Positions 31,017 through 40,758 of a stretch of DNA of 64,000 bases are shown one piece after another. The DNA is from Acinetobacter sp. Lineage in GTDB: Bacteria > Pseudomonadota > Gammaproteobacteria > Pseudomonadales > Moraxellaceae. Below the pieces are notes generated by a model that ran no database searches, was not told the DNA's origin, and saw only the letters and a program-made list of their open reading frames with translations. Position 1 is the first letter of the stretch. Every line of letters begins with the position of its first letter. The stretch is from assembly GCA_030152275.1 (NCBI GenBank), contig JASLHF010000027.1:1-64000 (forward strand), in the 5' to 3' direction. The position numbers were made by a program, and so were the translations under genes.

Positions 31017-31026
31017 GGGTTAAGGA

Positions 31027-31254
31027 ATGGCAACAAAAGTAGCGCAACAAATGATGTTTTGTAAGACTTGCGGAAAGCAAACACTGCATCATAAAAACAT
31101 TAAAGAAATGAGCTGGTTGATGCATTTAGTATTAACGATTTTTACTGCAGGGGTTTGGCTAATCGTTTGGGCGATAATGTTTTTATGGCACATGATTGCG
31201 AAGCCCGCATCCGCAGTGGCAAATAGATGGATTTGTTCACAATGTGGTAAATAA
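31027..31254 (+). CDS. Zinc-ribbon membrane protein (accessory)
   Basis: 75 aa. FCKTCGKQTLHH and a C-terminal WICSQCGK supply four Cys of a split zinc ribbon around a hydrophobic segment (~33-60). Follows the secreted protein by 10 bp and is closed by two terminators, so the pair looks like one inserted unit. Confidence 0.65.
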   Translation: MATKVAQQMMFCKTCGKQTLHHKNIKEMSWLMHLVLTIFTAGVWLIVWAIMFLWHMIAKPASAVANRWICSQCGK

Positions 31255-31259
31255 AATTT

Positions 31260-31319
31260 AAAAGGCACCTCCAGGTGCTTTTTTATTCCCCAGTCTACCC
31301 GCTAATTAGCGGGTTTTTT
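31260..31319 (+). terminator. Two consecutive terminators before the tape measure gene
   Basis: AAAGGCACCT-CC-AGGTGCTT with T-run (31260-31284), then CCCGCTAATTAGCGGG with T-run (31298-31319). Confidence 0.88.
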
Positions 31320-31342
31320 ATCACTTGAATTTCGAGGTTGCC

Positions 31343-34300
31343 ATGTCTGGTAAAAATTTAACATTCAAATTAATCATGGACGGCGACAGCAAAGGCCTAG
31401 TAGCTGCTGCAAAGCAATCGGAAGATGTTACAAAGAAAGTATTCGAAACAATTAGAGCTGAAGCGAAAAATATTCAAGTGGATGCCTTGGTTGGAGAGCT
31501 CAGTAAGGCTACAAAAGAAATTAGTGACCTTGGCGATAAAAGCACAGTAAGTGCAAGTCAGTTCCGTGACATGTCTATGAAAAGCCAACAAATGATTGGC
31601 GCATTGAACACCGAACTTGTAACTGCCCAGGCCGAGCTTGTTGAGTTATCTCAAACCAAGGCCACACCATCAGATATTCAAAATGCTGTAAATCGCGTTG
31701 CTGATCTTAAATCGTCTATTCAAAGTGTTGAGGCGGCATTTGGTATTTATGAAGCAACTGCTACTAATGCCATGATTGGTGTTGATAAGGCAGCAAGTAA
31801 AACTATCTCTGAAGTGCAAAAATTTACCTCAGTTGATTTGACTAATATTGTGTCTGAAGCCCAAAGTGCGACTCGTGCAATTGACAGCATGGGAGATGGT
31901 GCTGTTGTTTCTACAAAGGAAATTGAAAGAATTGGGCAGTTAGGCGCAACAGCAATAGATGCATTACAAAAAGAATTAGCTGCAGCCAATGTAGCCTGGA
32001 AAGCATTAGTTGATTCCTCTGATGACGTTTCATCAGAGGAATTAACAGCTGCAAAGGCACGTGTTAATGGTTTAGACCAAGCCTTAGAATTAGCTGAAAC
32101 ATCAATGCATGATTTTAGCCAAGCATCGCAGCAAGCTATTCCGATTGTCGATAATTTGGATCAATCACTTGGTAAAGCAAATCAAGAGCTTGGGGAAACT
32201 GAAACCGCGTCTCAGCGTGTATCGCATGAAATTCAAGGCTTAAAAACTGGATTCACAACATTAACAGGGGCACTTGCTGCGCTTGGAATTGGTACATCTG
32301 CAATGGAAATTGCTCAGACTGCAGATGAATATAAAAATTTATCTGGACGTATCAATATTGCGATTGGGGACCATGGCAACTTACAAAAATCCATGGATGA
32401 TGTCAAAAACGTAGCAATTGCGACTAATTCAAATTTAACAGCTACAGGTGATTTGTATTCACGACTAACTAAGATTGGTCAGGAGATGAAATGGCCTCAA
32501 GAACAGGCTTTAGCTCTTACCGAAACCATTAATAAAGCAATTCAAGTAGGTGGTGGATCAGCTGCATCTAATGAAGCAGCTATTACACAGTTAAATCAGG
32601 CCTTAGGTTCTGGTGTTCTACGTGGTGATGAGTTTAACTCAATGGTTGAACAATCACCTCGCTTAACACAAGCAATGGCTGATGGTCTTGGTGTAACGAC
32701 TGGCAAGCTGCGTGAGATGGCTGGTGAAGGTAAACTTACAACGGATGTAGTTACTAAAGCCTTACTCAGCCAATCTGAAAAAATTAGTGCTGAATATGCC
32801 AAATTCCCAGCAACAATTGGCGCATCAATTGAGAATTTGAAAACAGCTTGGACTGTATATATTGGTGAGGCAGATGCTGCTACTGGAGCAAGTGAGAAAG
32901 TTGCAAATGCCCTGAAATACGTGGCTGAAAATCTCGATACCATCGTTTCTACTTTAACTCTAGCTGGCCAAGCTTTCATCGCATACAAAGCACTAAATAT
33001 CGCTAGCGTATTTCTTGATAAAGCTGCAGGTGTGAGAGCTGCTTCCACTGCAATTGCGCAAGAAACCACAGTAATGGTTGCAAATACACAAGCGCAGATC
33101 GCAAATGCAGCAGCCACACGTGGTGCCGCCGCAGCCAAAACTCAGCTTGCCGCCAATTCGGCAACAGCAACAACGTCAATGGCAACAACTGGTGGATCAG
33201 TTATGACTTTAGTTGGTCGGCTGGGTGCACTTGGTGTAGCTGTGACTGCTATTGGTGTGTTATTGGGTACAGTGGCTGTTCCAATCGGGACAGCTATTGG
33301 GGACGGAATTGCCAAACTTCAAGGGTATGGCAAAGCATTTGAAGAACTTGAACGTCAAACTGCCCTAGAAACGGCCAGAGCAAAAGTCTCAGCTGAAATT
33401 AAAGAGGAGCAGGCAGCTGCAGCTGAAAAAGCACGCGACAAAACCTACCAACTAACAGAAGAATCTAAAAAACTTGTAGCAGAATTTGAGGAGTTAATTA
33501 AAAAAGGAGAACCTACTAAAGACGCTTTAGATAAGATTTCTAATGCGATGAAGTTTGATTCTACAAAAGGTATTAATGATTCAATCACAGCCTTAGTTCT
33601 TCTCCAGGAACAAGGAAAGATTACAAGTGAAGATCTTCAGTTAAAACTAAGCCAGGCCTTAGATGGCAAAGACTTACTGGTCTTCGAAACCAATGCTAAA
33701 GCTGCATTTGCTGGAACCTCTAAAGAAGCTGAAAAAGCAGCCGCAATAACTGAAGCTGTGATGAAAGCCTCGCTAGAGCGAACTGGTCTAAGTACTGAAC
33801 AGCTTAAGGGACGCTTCTCCGCAACTTTTCAATCTGCCGCTAATGATGTTCAGATCATCATTGGTAGCCTAGATCAGTATAAACAAAAGGGTATTGATAC
33901 AGGTCTTGCCTTATCCGCAAATCTTAATAAAGCAATTGATACAGCGCAGACACGTGCTGAGCTGGATTATGCAAAAAGTAAATTAATTGAGCTTGAAAAG
34001 CAGGGCTTAATAACTGGCGAGCAGGTCGCCCTTGGTTTAACTAAGATTGAGCAGAAAGCCAAACAATTGCCAGCTGCATTAAATCCAGTTCAAGCAGCCT
34101 TTAGCGCACTTGGTATACAAACCAAAGAGCAATTAAATGATGCTGCGACAAGTGCTCAGCGTAATTTTGATGTAGTAAATAAAAGTGGTCAGGCTACAGC
34201 AGATGTAATTAAGCAAGCTTATACGCAAATGCTCAACGCTACGATTGCAACAGGTGATAAAGCTCAGATTGCAATTGCCCAAGCCAAAGCTGCATCTCTA

Positions 34301-34762
34301 GGTCTTGAGGTCCAAGTTGATGCTGCGGGTAAAGCAACAGTGGCAAAACTTGGAGAAATTCAAGATGCAGCTATTGCTACTCAGCGCAGTGTGCAGCAAG
34401 TAAGCCGAAGCACACCATCTGCAGATCATAAACCAGCAAATGACGGCTTAGCCGGACAAGACTTTTGGGAAGAGTTTAAAGCTGACCGAGCCAAGATCAA
34501 TGAAGCGACCAAGGCTCGAATGGCGCTGGTTAATGGTAAAGGGGGTGGCAACTTTTCACAGCTTGCTGCCAATCCAGCGGTGTCCGCCATGGCTCCATCT
34601 GTTGAGCCAGTGGCAATCAATACAGACCCGCTAGAAGCAACGTCATTTGGCACGGTTCAGGTGGATCTGCGCACAGACGGTGGAACCAAGCAGGTGCAAG
34701 TTATGGCCGGCAGTGAACAGAATCTGCTGGATGCATTAGCAGAAATGAAAAAACGATCTTAA
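31343..34762 (+). CDS. Tape measure protein
   Basis: 1139 aa from ATG 31343 (MSGKNLTFKLIMDGDSKGL), preceded by GAGGTT. Long helical Ala/Gln-rich N-terminus; TMP N-domain (~335-520: DEYKNLSGRINIAIGDHGN, SRLTKIGQEMKWPQEQALALTETINKA, GSGVLRGDEFNSMVEQSPRLTQAMADGLGV). Hydrophobic segments at ~545-565 and ~625-660 (VMTLVGRLGALGVAVTAIGVLLG), then coiled coils. Length sets tail length: at ~1.5 A per residue about 170 nm. Confidence 0.93.
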   Translation: MSGKNLTFKLIMDGDSKGLVAAAKQSEDVTKKVFETIRAEAKNIQVDALVGELSKATKEISDLGDKSTVSASQFRDMSMKSQQMIGALNTELVTAQAELVELSQTKATPSDIQNAVNRVADLKSSIQSVEAAFGIYEATATNAMIGVDKAASKTISEVQKFTSVDLTNIVSEAQSATRAIDSMGDGAVVSTKEIERIGQLGATAIDALQKELAAANVAWKALVDSSDDVSSEELTAAKARVNGLDQALELAETSMHDFSQASQQAIPIVDNLDQSLGKANQELGETETASQRVSHEIQGLKTGFTTLTGALAALGIGTSAMEIAQTADEYKNLSGRINIAIGDHGNLQKSMDDVKNVAIATNSNLTATGDLYSRLTKIGQEMKWPQEQALALTETINKAIQVGGGSAASNEAAITQLNQALGSGVLRGDEFNSMVEQSPRLTQAMADGLGVTTGKLREMAGEGKLTTDVVTKALLSQSEKISAEYAKFPATIGASIENLKTAWTVYIGEADAATGASEKVANALKYVAENLDTIVSTLTLAGQAFIAYKALNIASVFLDKAAGVRAASTAIAQETTVMVANTQAQIANAAATRGAAAAKTQLAANSATATTSMATTGGSVMTLVGRLGALGVAVTAIGVLLGTVAVPIGTAIGDGIAKLQGYGKAFEELERQTALETARAKVSAEIKEEQAAAAEKARDKTYQLTEESKKLVAEFEELIKKGEPTKDALDKISNAMKFDSTKGINDSITALVLLQEQGKITSEDLQLKLSQALDGKDLLVFETNAKAAFAGTSKEAEKAAAITEAVMKASLERTGLSTEQLKGRFSATFQSAANDVQIIIGSLDQYKQKGIDTGLALSANLNKAIDTAQTRAELDYAKSKLIELEKQGLITGEQVALGLTKIEQKAKQLPAALNPVQAAFSALGIQTKEQLNDAATSAQRNFDVVNKSGQATADVIKQAYTQMLNATIATGDKAQIAIAQAKAASLGLEVQVDAAGKATVAKLGEIQDAAIATQRSVQQVSRSTPSADHKPANDGLAGQDFWEEFKADRAKINEATKARMALVNGKGGGNFSQLAANPAVSAMAPSVEPVAINTDPLEATSFGTVQVDLRTDGGTKQVQVMAGSEQNLLDALAEMKKRS

Positions 34763-34788
34763 AAGCCCGCATAACAGCGGGCTTTTTT
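34761..34788 (+). terminator. Terminator after tape measure gene
   Basis: AAAAGCCCGC-ATAACA-GCGGGCTTTTTT, strong stem with T-run. Confidence 0.88.
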
Positions 34789-34804
34789 ACATCAAGAGAA
34801 AAGC

Positions 34805-35233
34805 ATGAAACTGCAGAAATTAATCGGCGCTGGATATGTGCCTGAGGGCGAAGCAATTGAGCTGAGCGATGAATTGCTTTGGGCTGATGAGTTCAGCTGG
34901 TCCAAAGTTGCTTCGAATGACAGTGAATACACTATTGCCGGCGCATTGATTGTAGAGCAGAGCGAAAAACAGGCCGGCCGACCAATCACGCTGGAACGGC
35001 CAGATGATAAAACGGGCTGGGCCAAGCGCGGCACAGTGAAAGCTTTGCATGAGTGGGCCAATTTAAAAGGCCAGCGTTTTCGCCTGACTTTTGAGCGCGG
35101 CGGCAGCCGCAGTTTCACGGTGATTTTCAAAACATCTCAGCCGCTCAAATCCGAGCCGGTAAAGGGATTCATCGGCACAAACAGTGACGATGAACTGTGG
35201 TTCTGCAACTTATATTTTATTGAGGTTGAGTGA
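34805..35233 (+). CDS. Tail tip protein, 142 aa
   Basis: Beta-rich: MKLQKLIGAGYVPEGEAIEL, ITLERPDDKTGWAKRG, RLTFERGGSRSFTVIFKTSQPL. First gene after the tape measure, where distal-tail proteins lie. Base use is clearly more GC-rich than upstream genes. No named family. Confidence 0.65.
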   Translation: MKLQKLIGAGYVPEGEAIELSDELLWADEFSWSKVASNDSEYTIAGALIVEQSEKQAGRPITLERPDDKTGWAKRGTVKALHEWANLKGQRFRLTFERGGSRSFTVIFKTSQPLKSEPVKGFIGTNSDDELWFCNLYFIEVE

Positions 35234-38200
35234 TGGCAGAAATTAAAAGCGGCGATATCAAGTTAATGAAGTCACAGGTATTGCTTGATACGCCAGACGG
35301 CGGCGGCCAAATGACAGCTAATGAAATTACTGATGGGCAGTCTAATAACCTGTTTCCTGACGTGGATGAAATGGACCGCCTATATGGCCGCGTTGGGCTG
35401 CGTAAGTTCTTCCCAGCGATTAAAACCCCGATGACACCGACAGCATTCGGTGTGCATGTGATTATTTCACGAATGCCAGCAGACCCGAATGTTTCAGTGA
35501 ATTTGTTTACAACTAAGAACTGGTTTGACCGCCGCACGAATGCGCAAAATCAGGTTGAACAGTATTTGGCGCGTGATGTGAAGTGGGAAGGCCATCTTCT
35601 TGAACTTCAGCTGCAGGGCCAGCGTTCATTTCAGTTGTCCTTGAATGAGAACAGTCAAAATATTCCGGCACAGGGTAAAACTGTGGTTTTAGTGGCCAAT
35701 GAAAATAAGGCTACTGAAAAAGTTCAATTCGTGCGCGTGACTGAAATTGCGTCGAATGAAGTCCGTGAATTTGAAATCGGCGGCCGTGTAGTAAAGCGGC
35801 GTGTCGTAACGTGCGGCATTTCAGATGCGCTGCGCAGTGATTTTGAAGGACAAACTGTACAGCAATTTATCAACGGCAATACCCCGGTTGCTTTTGTGCG
35901 CGATACCCGCGTGGCAGATGCCACAAACTATTACGGCATTAAAAAGCTGGTGCAGGATATTCAACTGGGATCAACCAAAATCCAAGTTGATTCTATTTAT
36001 TCTCAGCTGGTACCGAGTGCGCAAACAGAAACCCCGCTGTCTGAAATTGATGCTGCAGGTCAGCTGAATGCGTTGGTTGCTGGCCGTGGATCTGCTTTAA
36101 CTAAACAATATTCAATTACAGTCAATAACTCTCAGAACTTCTATTTGGGTTCACCGGTGATGCCGAAAAGCCTGTCATTTACACTATTTGGCAGCGCCAT
36201 CACGGATGTCGGGGGAGAACTTAAAAATGCGGCTGGCACAGTAATCGGTACAATTGATTATCAGAATGGCTTAATCAGCTGGAATGCTAACGCAGGAACT
36301 GGCGCCGCCACATTTAACTTAAGCTTTATCCCAGCAGCCAATCCGAGTTTTCCGCAAGAATCAGCGCTGATTTATGTGACAGCTGAAAACCGTGGCTATA
36401 ACTGGCTGCGCAATATCCTGCCGCTTCCGGCGCCTGCATCATTGCAGGCATCATACGTGGCACAAGGGAAAGTTTATACATTGCGCGACAATGGTGCTGG
36501 CCAGCTGCGCGGTGCAGATTCAGCATACGGATCAGGCACAATCAACTATGAAACAGGCGCAATGGTGCTGACGACTGGCGCATTGCCTGATGCTAATACA
36601 GCTATTTTGCTAACTTGGGGTAATAAAGTGTCAGTCTTTGAGCGCGCCAGCCTGCCGGTCAAAAAAGCTTATATTGAGTTTAATTCCGGCACTGACTTTG
36701 TGCCAGGCACATTAACTGTGAATTGGTTTTTAAATGGAGTGGCAAAATCAGCAACTGACGATGGTGCAGGGAACTTCTCTGGTGATGCGACTGGTACGAT
36801 TAACTATGCTGATGGTGTTGCCAAAATGATGCCAGCATTATTGCCAAATGGCGGCACAACACTGAATTTGTCCGCTCAAAATGGCAACAAGCTTACGGAA
36901 ACAGTTTCTGTGGTGCCGAGCAATGGGACTATAAATTTTGTGCTCGAGAATGGCAGCCAGGCCCTGATCCCAAAATCAATCCGTGTGCGCGTACCAGTGC
37001 GCTCTGAAGACGGCAAATACAGCGGTGAAGTTGATTTATATGACAGTCCAATTGATGCGGTAACTGGCCGCATCATAACTGCAGCTGGTGTACAGCAGGG
37101 CAGCGTGAATTATGCAACCCGCACATTCAGCATCGCGCCGTCTTCCAGTGTTGATTCTTATACTTATGAACTTGAAGCTGAAGTTCGCCAAAAAAACCTA
37201 GTGAGTGCGATTGCAACATACGATATTACACCGCGCAAAGATGTTGTGCGTCAGACAGTCACAATCAAAAAACAGCATGCGCTGAACTTAAGCAATGTCG
37301 TCACAGCAGTTTCAATTGCTGTATCGTACCGTGATACATCTGCAGCGCAATCGCTCACAGATGAAATTGTCATGTCTGTGCTTAAATTTGATGTGACTGA
37401 GGGGTATGCGGAGCAGATTCTTGCAGGTTCTGTACGTTTCGGCCTGGGCAATTCAACATACATTGACCGTATGGGATCAATTTACCGCAATCCATCTGTG
37501 ACAACCGGCTCGGGCACGGTAGCGGGGCAGATCCATTACGGCAACGGCAATATTGAATTAACCGGTTGGGATGCAGGCGCGGCAAACAATCCGGCACTTG
37601 AAAGCTTAATCACACAGATTGAGCCGAGCACGACTAATCAAGTGTCTTTCCGTGCGCCAATGCTTCCGTTACGTCCACAGTCTTTAACAATCACAGCAAC
37701 CAAGGTGGAAGGCGGTTTAATCAACGTCATGCCCGATAAAGACGGCTTTGTAGACACTGCAGACTGTGAGGGGTATTTCAACTTTGACCAAGCTGTGGGG
37801 CAGTTCGTATTCCGCAAAAAAGTGCAAATTACCGCTGCCAATCGTCCAGAAATTGAGGATCAGCCATGGTATGACGCCGGTATGGAATTTACGGAAAACG
37901 GTGTAACGTACATCAATACACCAGTATTTGTACTGCCGGAAACGATTCGCTTCAGCGCTGTGGCATTCAGTTATTTGCCGCTGAATGCTGATCTGCTGGG
38001 TCTTGATCCTGTGCGCTTACCAAGCGATGGCCGGGTGCCGATTTTCCGCCGCGGCGATATTGCGGTGATTCACAATACTCAGCGTATTGATGTTGATTCG
38101 CCTGTACCGCTGGCATCTTTTAATGTCGGCCGTATGCGTTTGTCATACATCAAGCTTTATGACAGCACAGGCAAGCCGGTGGACCCGAATATGTATCAAA

Positions 38201-38853
38201 CCGAACCGGATTTGGGAGATGTAACGCTGCTGGGCAACTTTGATGCATCCGTATACCAATTACCGATTATTGCAGAGCACCGTATTGAAGATGCGGGTAT
38301 GTGTCTTGATGTGCAGATTAATGGTGAGTTGACGCTGAATATTCCGATCTCCCATACATACAGTGCAGGGCAAACCTATGTTTCATCTGCAATGGTTATT
38401 GGAGATATGCAGGCGCGGGCACATACAGTGTTCAGCCAAGCATCATGGTCAAATGCATGGAAGGATGAGCGTGAAGGCGGTGTGATTAATGCACAGTACA
38501 ATGATGTGCTGTATCCAATTGTCACGACAAATGAGGGCTCCATTCAAGAGCGCTGGGCTTTGATTTTCACCTCAAATACTGATTTCCGAATTGTGGGTGA
38601 GAATGTTGGCCAGATCGGTTTAGGTTCAATTAATGCAGAAGCCGGGCCGCTTAATCCAATTACTGCAAAGCCTTATTTTAAAGTACCTGTGGGCGGTTGG
38701 GGGCAAGGCTGGTCGGCAGGAAATGTTCTGCGTTTTAACACAGCAGCGGCCAATTATCCGATCTGGGCAGCAAGAACGGTGAAACAAGGCCAGTCTGTAG
38801 TGATTGATGACTCATTCCAGCTCCAAGTCCGTTGCGGTGTTGACCGTGCTTAA
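35233..38853 (+). CDS. Large tail protein with repeated beta domains
   Basis: 1206 aa (ATG 35233; GTG 35230 just upstream in frame). It contains about six diverged repeats of a ~100-residue beta module, each with the pattern D-G-G ... GTINY--G: GTIDYQNGLISW, GSGTINYETGAMVL, GTINYADGVAKM, GSVNYATRTFSI, GQIHYGNGNIEL and GYFNFDQAVGQFVF. It probably forms part of the tail tip or fibre-like hub. Unusually large for this place; GC-richer than neighbours. Confidence 0.7.
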   Translation: MAEIKSGDIKLMKSQVLLDTPDGGGQMTANEITDGQSNNLFPDVDEMDRLYGRVGLRKFFPAIKTPMTPTAFGVHVIISRMPADPNVSVNLFTTKNWFDRRTNAQNQVEQYLARDVKWEGHLLELQLQGQRSFQLSLNENSQNIPAQGKTVVLVANENKATEKVQFVRVTEIASNEVREFEIGGRVVKRRVVTCGISDALRSDFEGQTVQQFINGNTPVAFVRDTRVADATNYYGIKKLVQDIQLGSTKIQVDSIYSQLVPSAQTETPLSEIDAAGQLNALVAGRGSALTKQYSITVNNSQNFYLGSPVMPKSLSFTLFGSAITDVGGELKNAAGTVIGTIDYQNGLISWNANAGTGAATFNLSFIPAANPSFPQESALIYVTAENRGYNWLRNILPLPAPASLQASYVAQGKVYTLRDNGAGQLRGADSAYGSGTINYETGAMVLTTGALPDANTAILLTWGNKVSVFERASLPVKKAYIEFNSGTDFVPGTLTVNWFLNGVAKSATDDGAGNFSGDATGTINYADGVAKMMPALLPNGGTTLNLSAQNGNKLTETVSVVPSNGTINFVLENGSQALIPKSIRVRVPVRSEDGKYSGEVDLYDSPIDAVTGRIITAAGVQQGSVNYATRTFSIAPSSSVDSYTYELEAEVRQKNLVSAIATYDITPRKDVVRQTVTIKKQHALNLSNVVTAVSIAVSYRDTSAAQSLTDEIVMSVLKFDVTEGYAEQILAGSVRFGLGNSTYIDRMGSIYRNPSVTTGSGTVAGQIHYGNGNIELTGWDAGAANNPALESLITQIEPSTTNQVSFRAPMLPLRPQSLTITATKVEGGLINVMPDKDGFVDTADCEGYFNFDQAVGQFVFRKKVQITAANRPEIEDQPWYDAGMEFTENGVTYINTPVFVLPETIRFSAVAFSYLPLNADLLGLDPVRLPSDGRVPIFRRGDIAVIHNTQRIDVDSPVPLASFNVGRMRLSYIKLYDSTGKPVDPNMYQTEPDLGDVTLLGNFDASVYQLPIIAEHRIEDAGMCLDVQINGELTLNIPISHTYSAGQTYVSSAMVIGDMQARAHTVFSQASWSNAWKDEREGGVINAQYNDVLYPIVTTNEGSIQERWALIFTSNTDFRIVGENVGQIGLGSINAEAGPLNPITAKPYFKVPVGGWGQGWSAGNVLRFNTAAANYPIWAARTVKQGQSVVIDDSFQLQVRCGVDRA

Positions 38854-38863
38854 TCAATTTCAT

Positions 38864-38887
38864 GCCACCTCAGGGTGGCTTTTTTTA
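38864..38887 (+). terminator. Terminator
   Basis: GCCACCT-CA-GGGTGGC followed by TTTTTT. It rules out the in-frame ATG at 38862 as start of the next gene. Confidence 0.85.
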
Positions 38888-38900
38888 TGGAAGCTTCTTA

Positions 38901-40040
38901 ATGGTTATGCGTACAGATGTGAAGCGCTATAAGGCCACTGACACAGGTTTGAATGCAACCCTTGTGCGCGGCACGAATATCGCGTTTTTAAAAGCAATTT
39001 TAAGCACAGGCTATAACGAAAAAACGGTATCCAATGCAACAAATGACGGCAACTTTGTGACCTTGGATTATGGTGTTGCGCACGGATATGCACTAGAGCG
39101 TGTGCTACAGATTTCGGGGGCAATAGATCCACAATTGAATGGTGAGCATGCCATCATTCAGGTAACAGCGAATACAGTCACAATAGAGCTGAAAGTACTA
39201 CCAGCAGGCTTGGGTGGGTTGATTAAAACAAAGGTTGCACCGCTTGGCTTTAACTTAGTGTATGAAGCCACCAATTTGGCTATTTTTGAGTTTCAGTATC
39301 ATGGAAAAACCAAGTATCTACGAATTTATGAAACTCCGCTATATTCAGCTTATGTGAATCCTTCTGTGGGTGATGGTTTTGATCCAGCCACAGGACTATT
39401 AACAGACAATGTTTATCCCACGACGGCAACAGGAACACAAGTTCCTTATAAGTGGGATTTCGCTTATACCAACACAGCCACTGGTGTTGGTGAATATCCT
39501 TCAATTTTTGGAACCAGTGAAGGTTTTGTGATTGTTGGGCAGTTCCAAAACAGTTATTTGGCGACATATTTATATGGCCTTCAGCCATGGTTTACTCCAT
39601 TTGATAAGTTAGATACGCCGATCATGCTGTGCAGTTATCTAGACTTTTACAATGCTGGTGCTGCGGGTTCAACATTTTCATTCCAAGCCCGATTGCCAAT
39701 TGTAGGTAATGTGAATATACAAAAAAATGAGGCATCTACAGAGATTAAAAATTTAGGGTTTGCTTTTTTAGGGGCGCCTAACGGCAATGTAATACCTGCG
39801 GGATTGCTGAATTTCAATCCTATTATGTACTGCTCCAGTATTGTTCATATTTATCAAACAAATCAGCCAATCGGGATTGCTAATGGAATTTATCGTACAG
39901 TGACAAATGCGAATACAGCACCGATTACTGCAGCTGTTATTGAGCAAATGGATGAAATGCGTGGCACCAAAGTGTGGTTGCGAACTCTGGAAACTAATAA
40001 CCGCTACGTAGTGCTTGATGCTTATCAGGGGTTTGATTAA
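38901..40040 (+). CDS. Tail protein, 379 aa
   Basis: Start ATG 38901 (MVMRTDVKRYKATDTGL) or 38907. Beta-rich; VAHGYALERVLQISGAIDPQLNGEHAII resembles modules of phage baseplate or receptor-region proteins. GFVIVGQFQNSYLATYLYGLQPWFTPFDKLDTP is aromatic and surface-like. Overlaps the next start by 1 bp. Function within the tail tip not assignable. Confidence 0.6.
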   Translation: MVMRTDVKRYKATDTGLNATLVRGTNIAFLKAILSTGYNEKTVSNATNDGNFVTLDYGVAHGYALERVLQISGAIDPQLNGEHAIIQVTANTVTIELKVLPAGLGGLIKTKVAPLGFNLVYEATNLAIFEFQYHGKTKYLRIYETPLYSAYVNPSVGDGFDPATGLLTDNVYPTTATGTQVPYKWDFAYTNTATGVGEYPSIFGTSEGFVIVGQFQNSYLATYLYGLQPWFTPFDKLDTPIMLCSYLDFYNAGAAGSTFSFQARLPIVGNVNIQKNEASTEIKNLGFAFLGAPNGNVIPAGLLNFNPIMYCSSIVHIYQTNQPIGIANGIYRTVTNANTAPITAAVIEQMDEMRGTKVWLRTLETNNRYVVLDAYQGFD

Positions 40041-40366
40041 TGACAGATTATGCGGGTTTTCCTGAATTCATAAAGCACTTTAAGATAGGGATTGTGCGTA
40101 TTGCAGTAAATACGACTTACCACGGCTCTGGGGCAATTGATGGCGATATCACTAAGGAGATGGTGAATTATGCGAATGCAAAAATCTGTGTGTTTGACCG
40201 GATTAATCGTGCATTAATTTGGGAGTTTTCACCGAATGCGGATGGGCGCTATTCAGTACGGAACATCAATCCCAATCGTGAGTATTTCATTCTCGCATTT
40301 GATAATGCCCGTGAATATAACGCAGTCATTGAAGATATGGTGAAACCTTATGATCTCCTTCAGTAA
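40040..40366 (+). CDS. Tail protein, 108 aa
   Basis: INRALIWEFSPNADGRYSVRNINPNREYFILAFDN is a carboxypeptidase-regulatory-like beta sandwich pattern common in short phage tail genes, ending AVIEDMVKPYDL. Overlaps the next gene by 17 bp. Confidence 0.6.
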   Translation: MTDYAGFPEFIKHFKIGIVRIAVNTTYHGSGAIDGDITKEMVNYANAKICVFDRINRALIWEFSPNADGRYSVRNINPNREYFILAFDNAREYNAVIEDMVKPYDLLQ

Positions 40367-40754
40367 CGCTGTTAAATCAGACCGTTTACAAGCATTTACG
40401 CGAGCACTAGATGCTGGTAGTGGTGGCGGAAAGATCCGCTTGTATGGAGGTGTGCCACCCACAGCAGGTGCTGTGCATTCTCAGACTTTATTGTGCGAAT
40501 TGGTGCTACCAAAACCGAGCGCAGTCAGTGTTGCCAATGGGATTTTAACAATTGGAAGTCCATTCTCTGGAATGGCCTTGGTGAATGGGGTTGTGACTTG
40601 GTGCCGGCTCTCAGATTCAGCGGGAAATTTTGTAGCGGATTGTGATGCGGGTGGGGCATCCTCAACTGCAGTATTCCGTATTCAAAATGCGAATGGTGAA
40701 GTTTTTGCAGGTGGGCAGGTCATTGTGAATCAGGCACAGCTAAAAGAGGTGTAA
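40350..40754 (+). CDS. Tail protein, 134 aa
   Basis: SFSNAVKSDRLQAFTRALDAGSGGGKIRLYGGVPPTAG opens it; Gly/Ala/Val-rich beta protein. The pattern RLQAFTRALDAG--GGKIRLYGG-PP is one I associate with tail-tip genes of Acinetobacter and Pseudomonas siphophages. Function unknown. Confidence 0.6.
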   Translation: MISFSNAVKSDRLQAFTRALDAGSGGGKIRLYGGVPPTAGAVHSQTLLCELVLPKPSAVSVANGILTIGSPFSGMALVNGVVTWCRLSDSAGNFVADCDAGGASSTAVFRIQNANGEVFAGGQVIVNQAQLKEV

Positions 40755-40758
40755 GCAT

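Noticed and set aside
32596..33188. 180-aa and 61-aa Ala/Val-rich frames opposite the tape measure gene
   Set aside because: Complement of an Ala/Gln-rich coding region; typical shadow frames.
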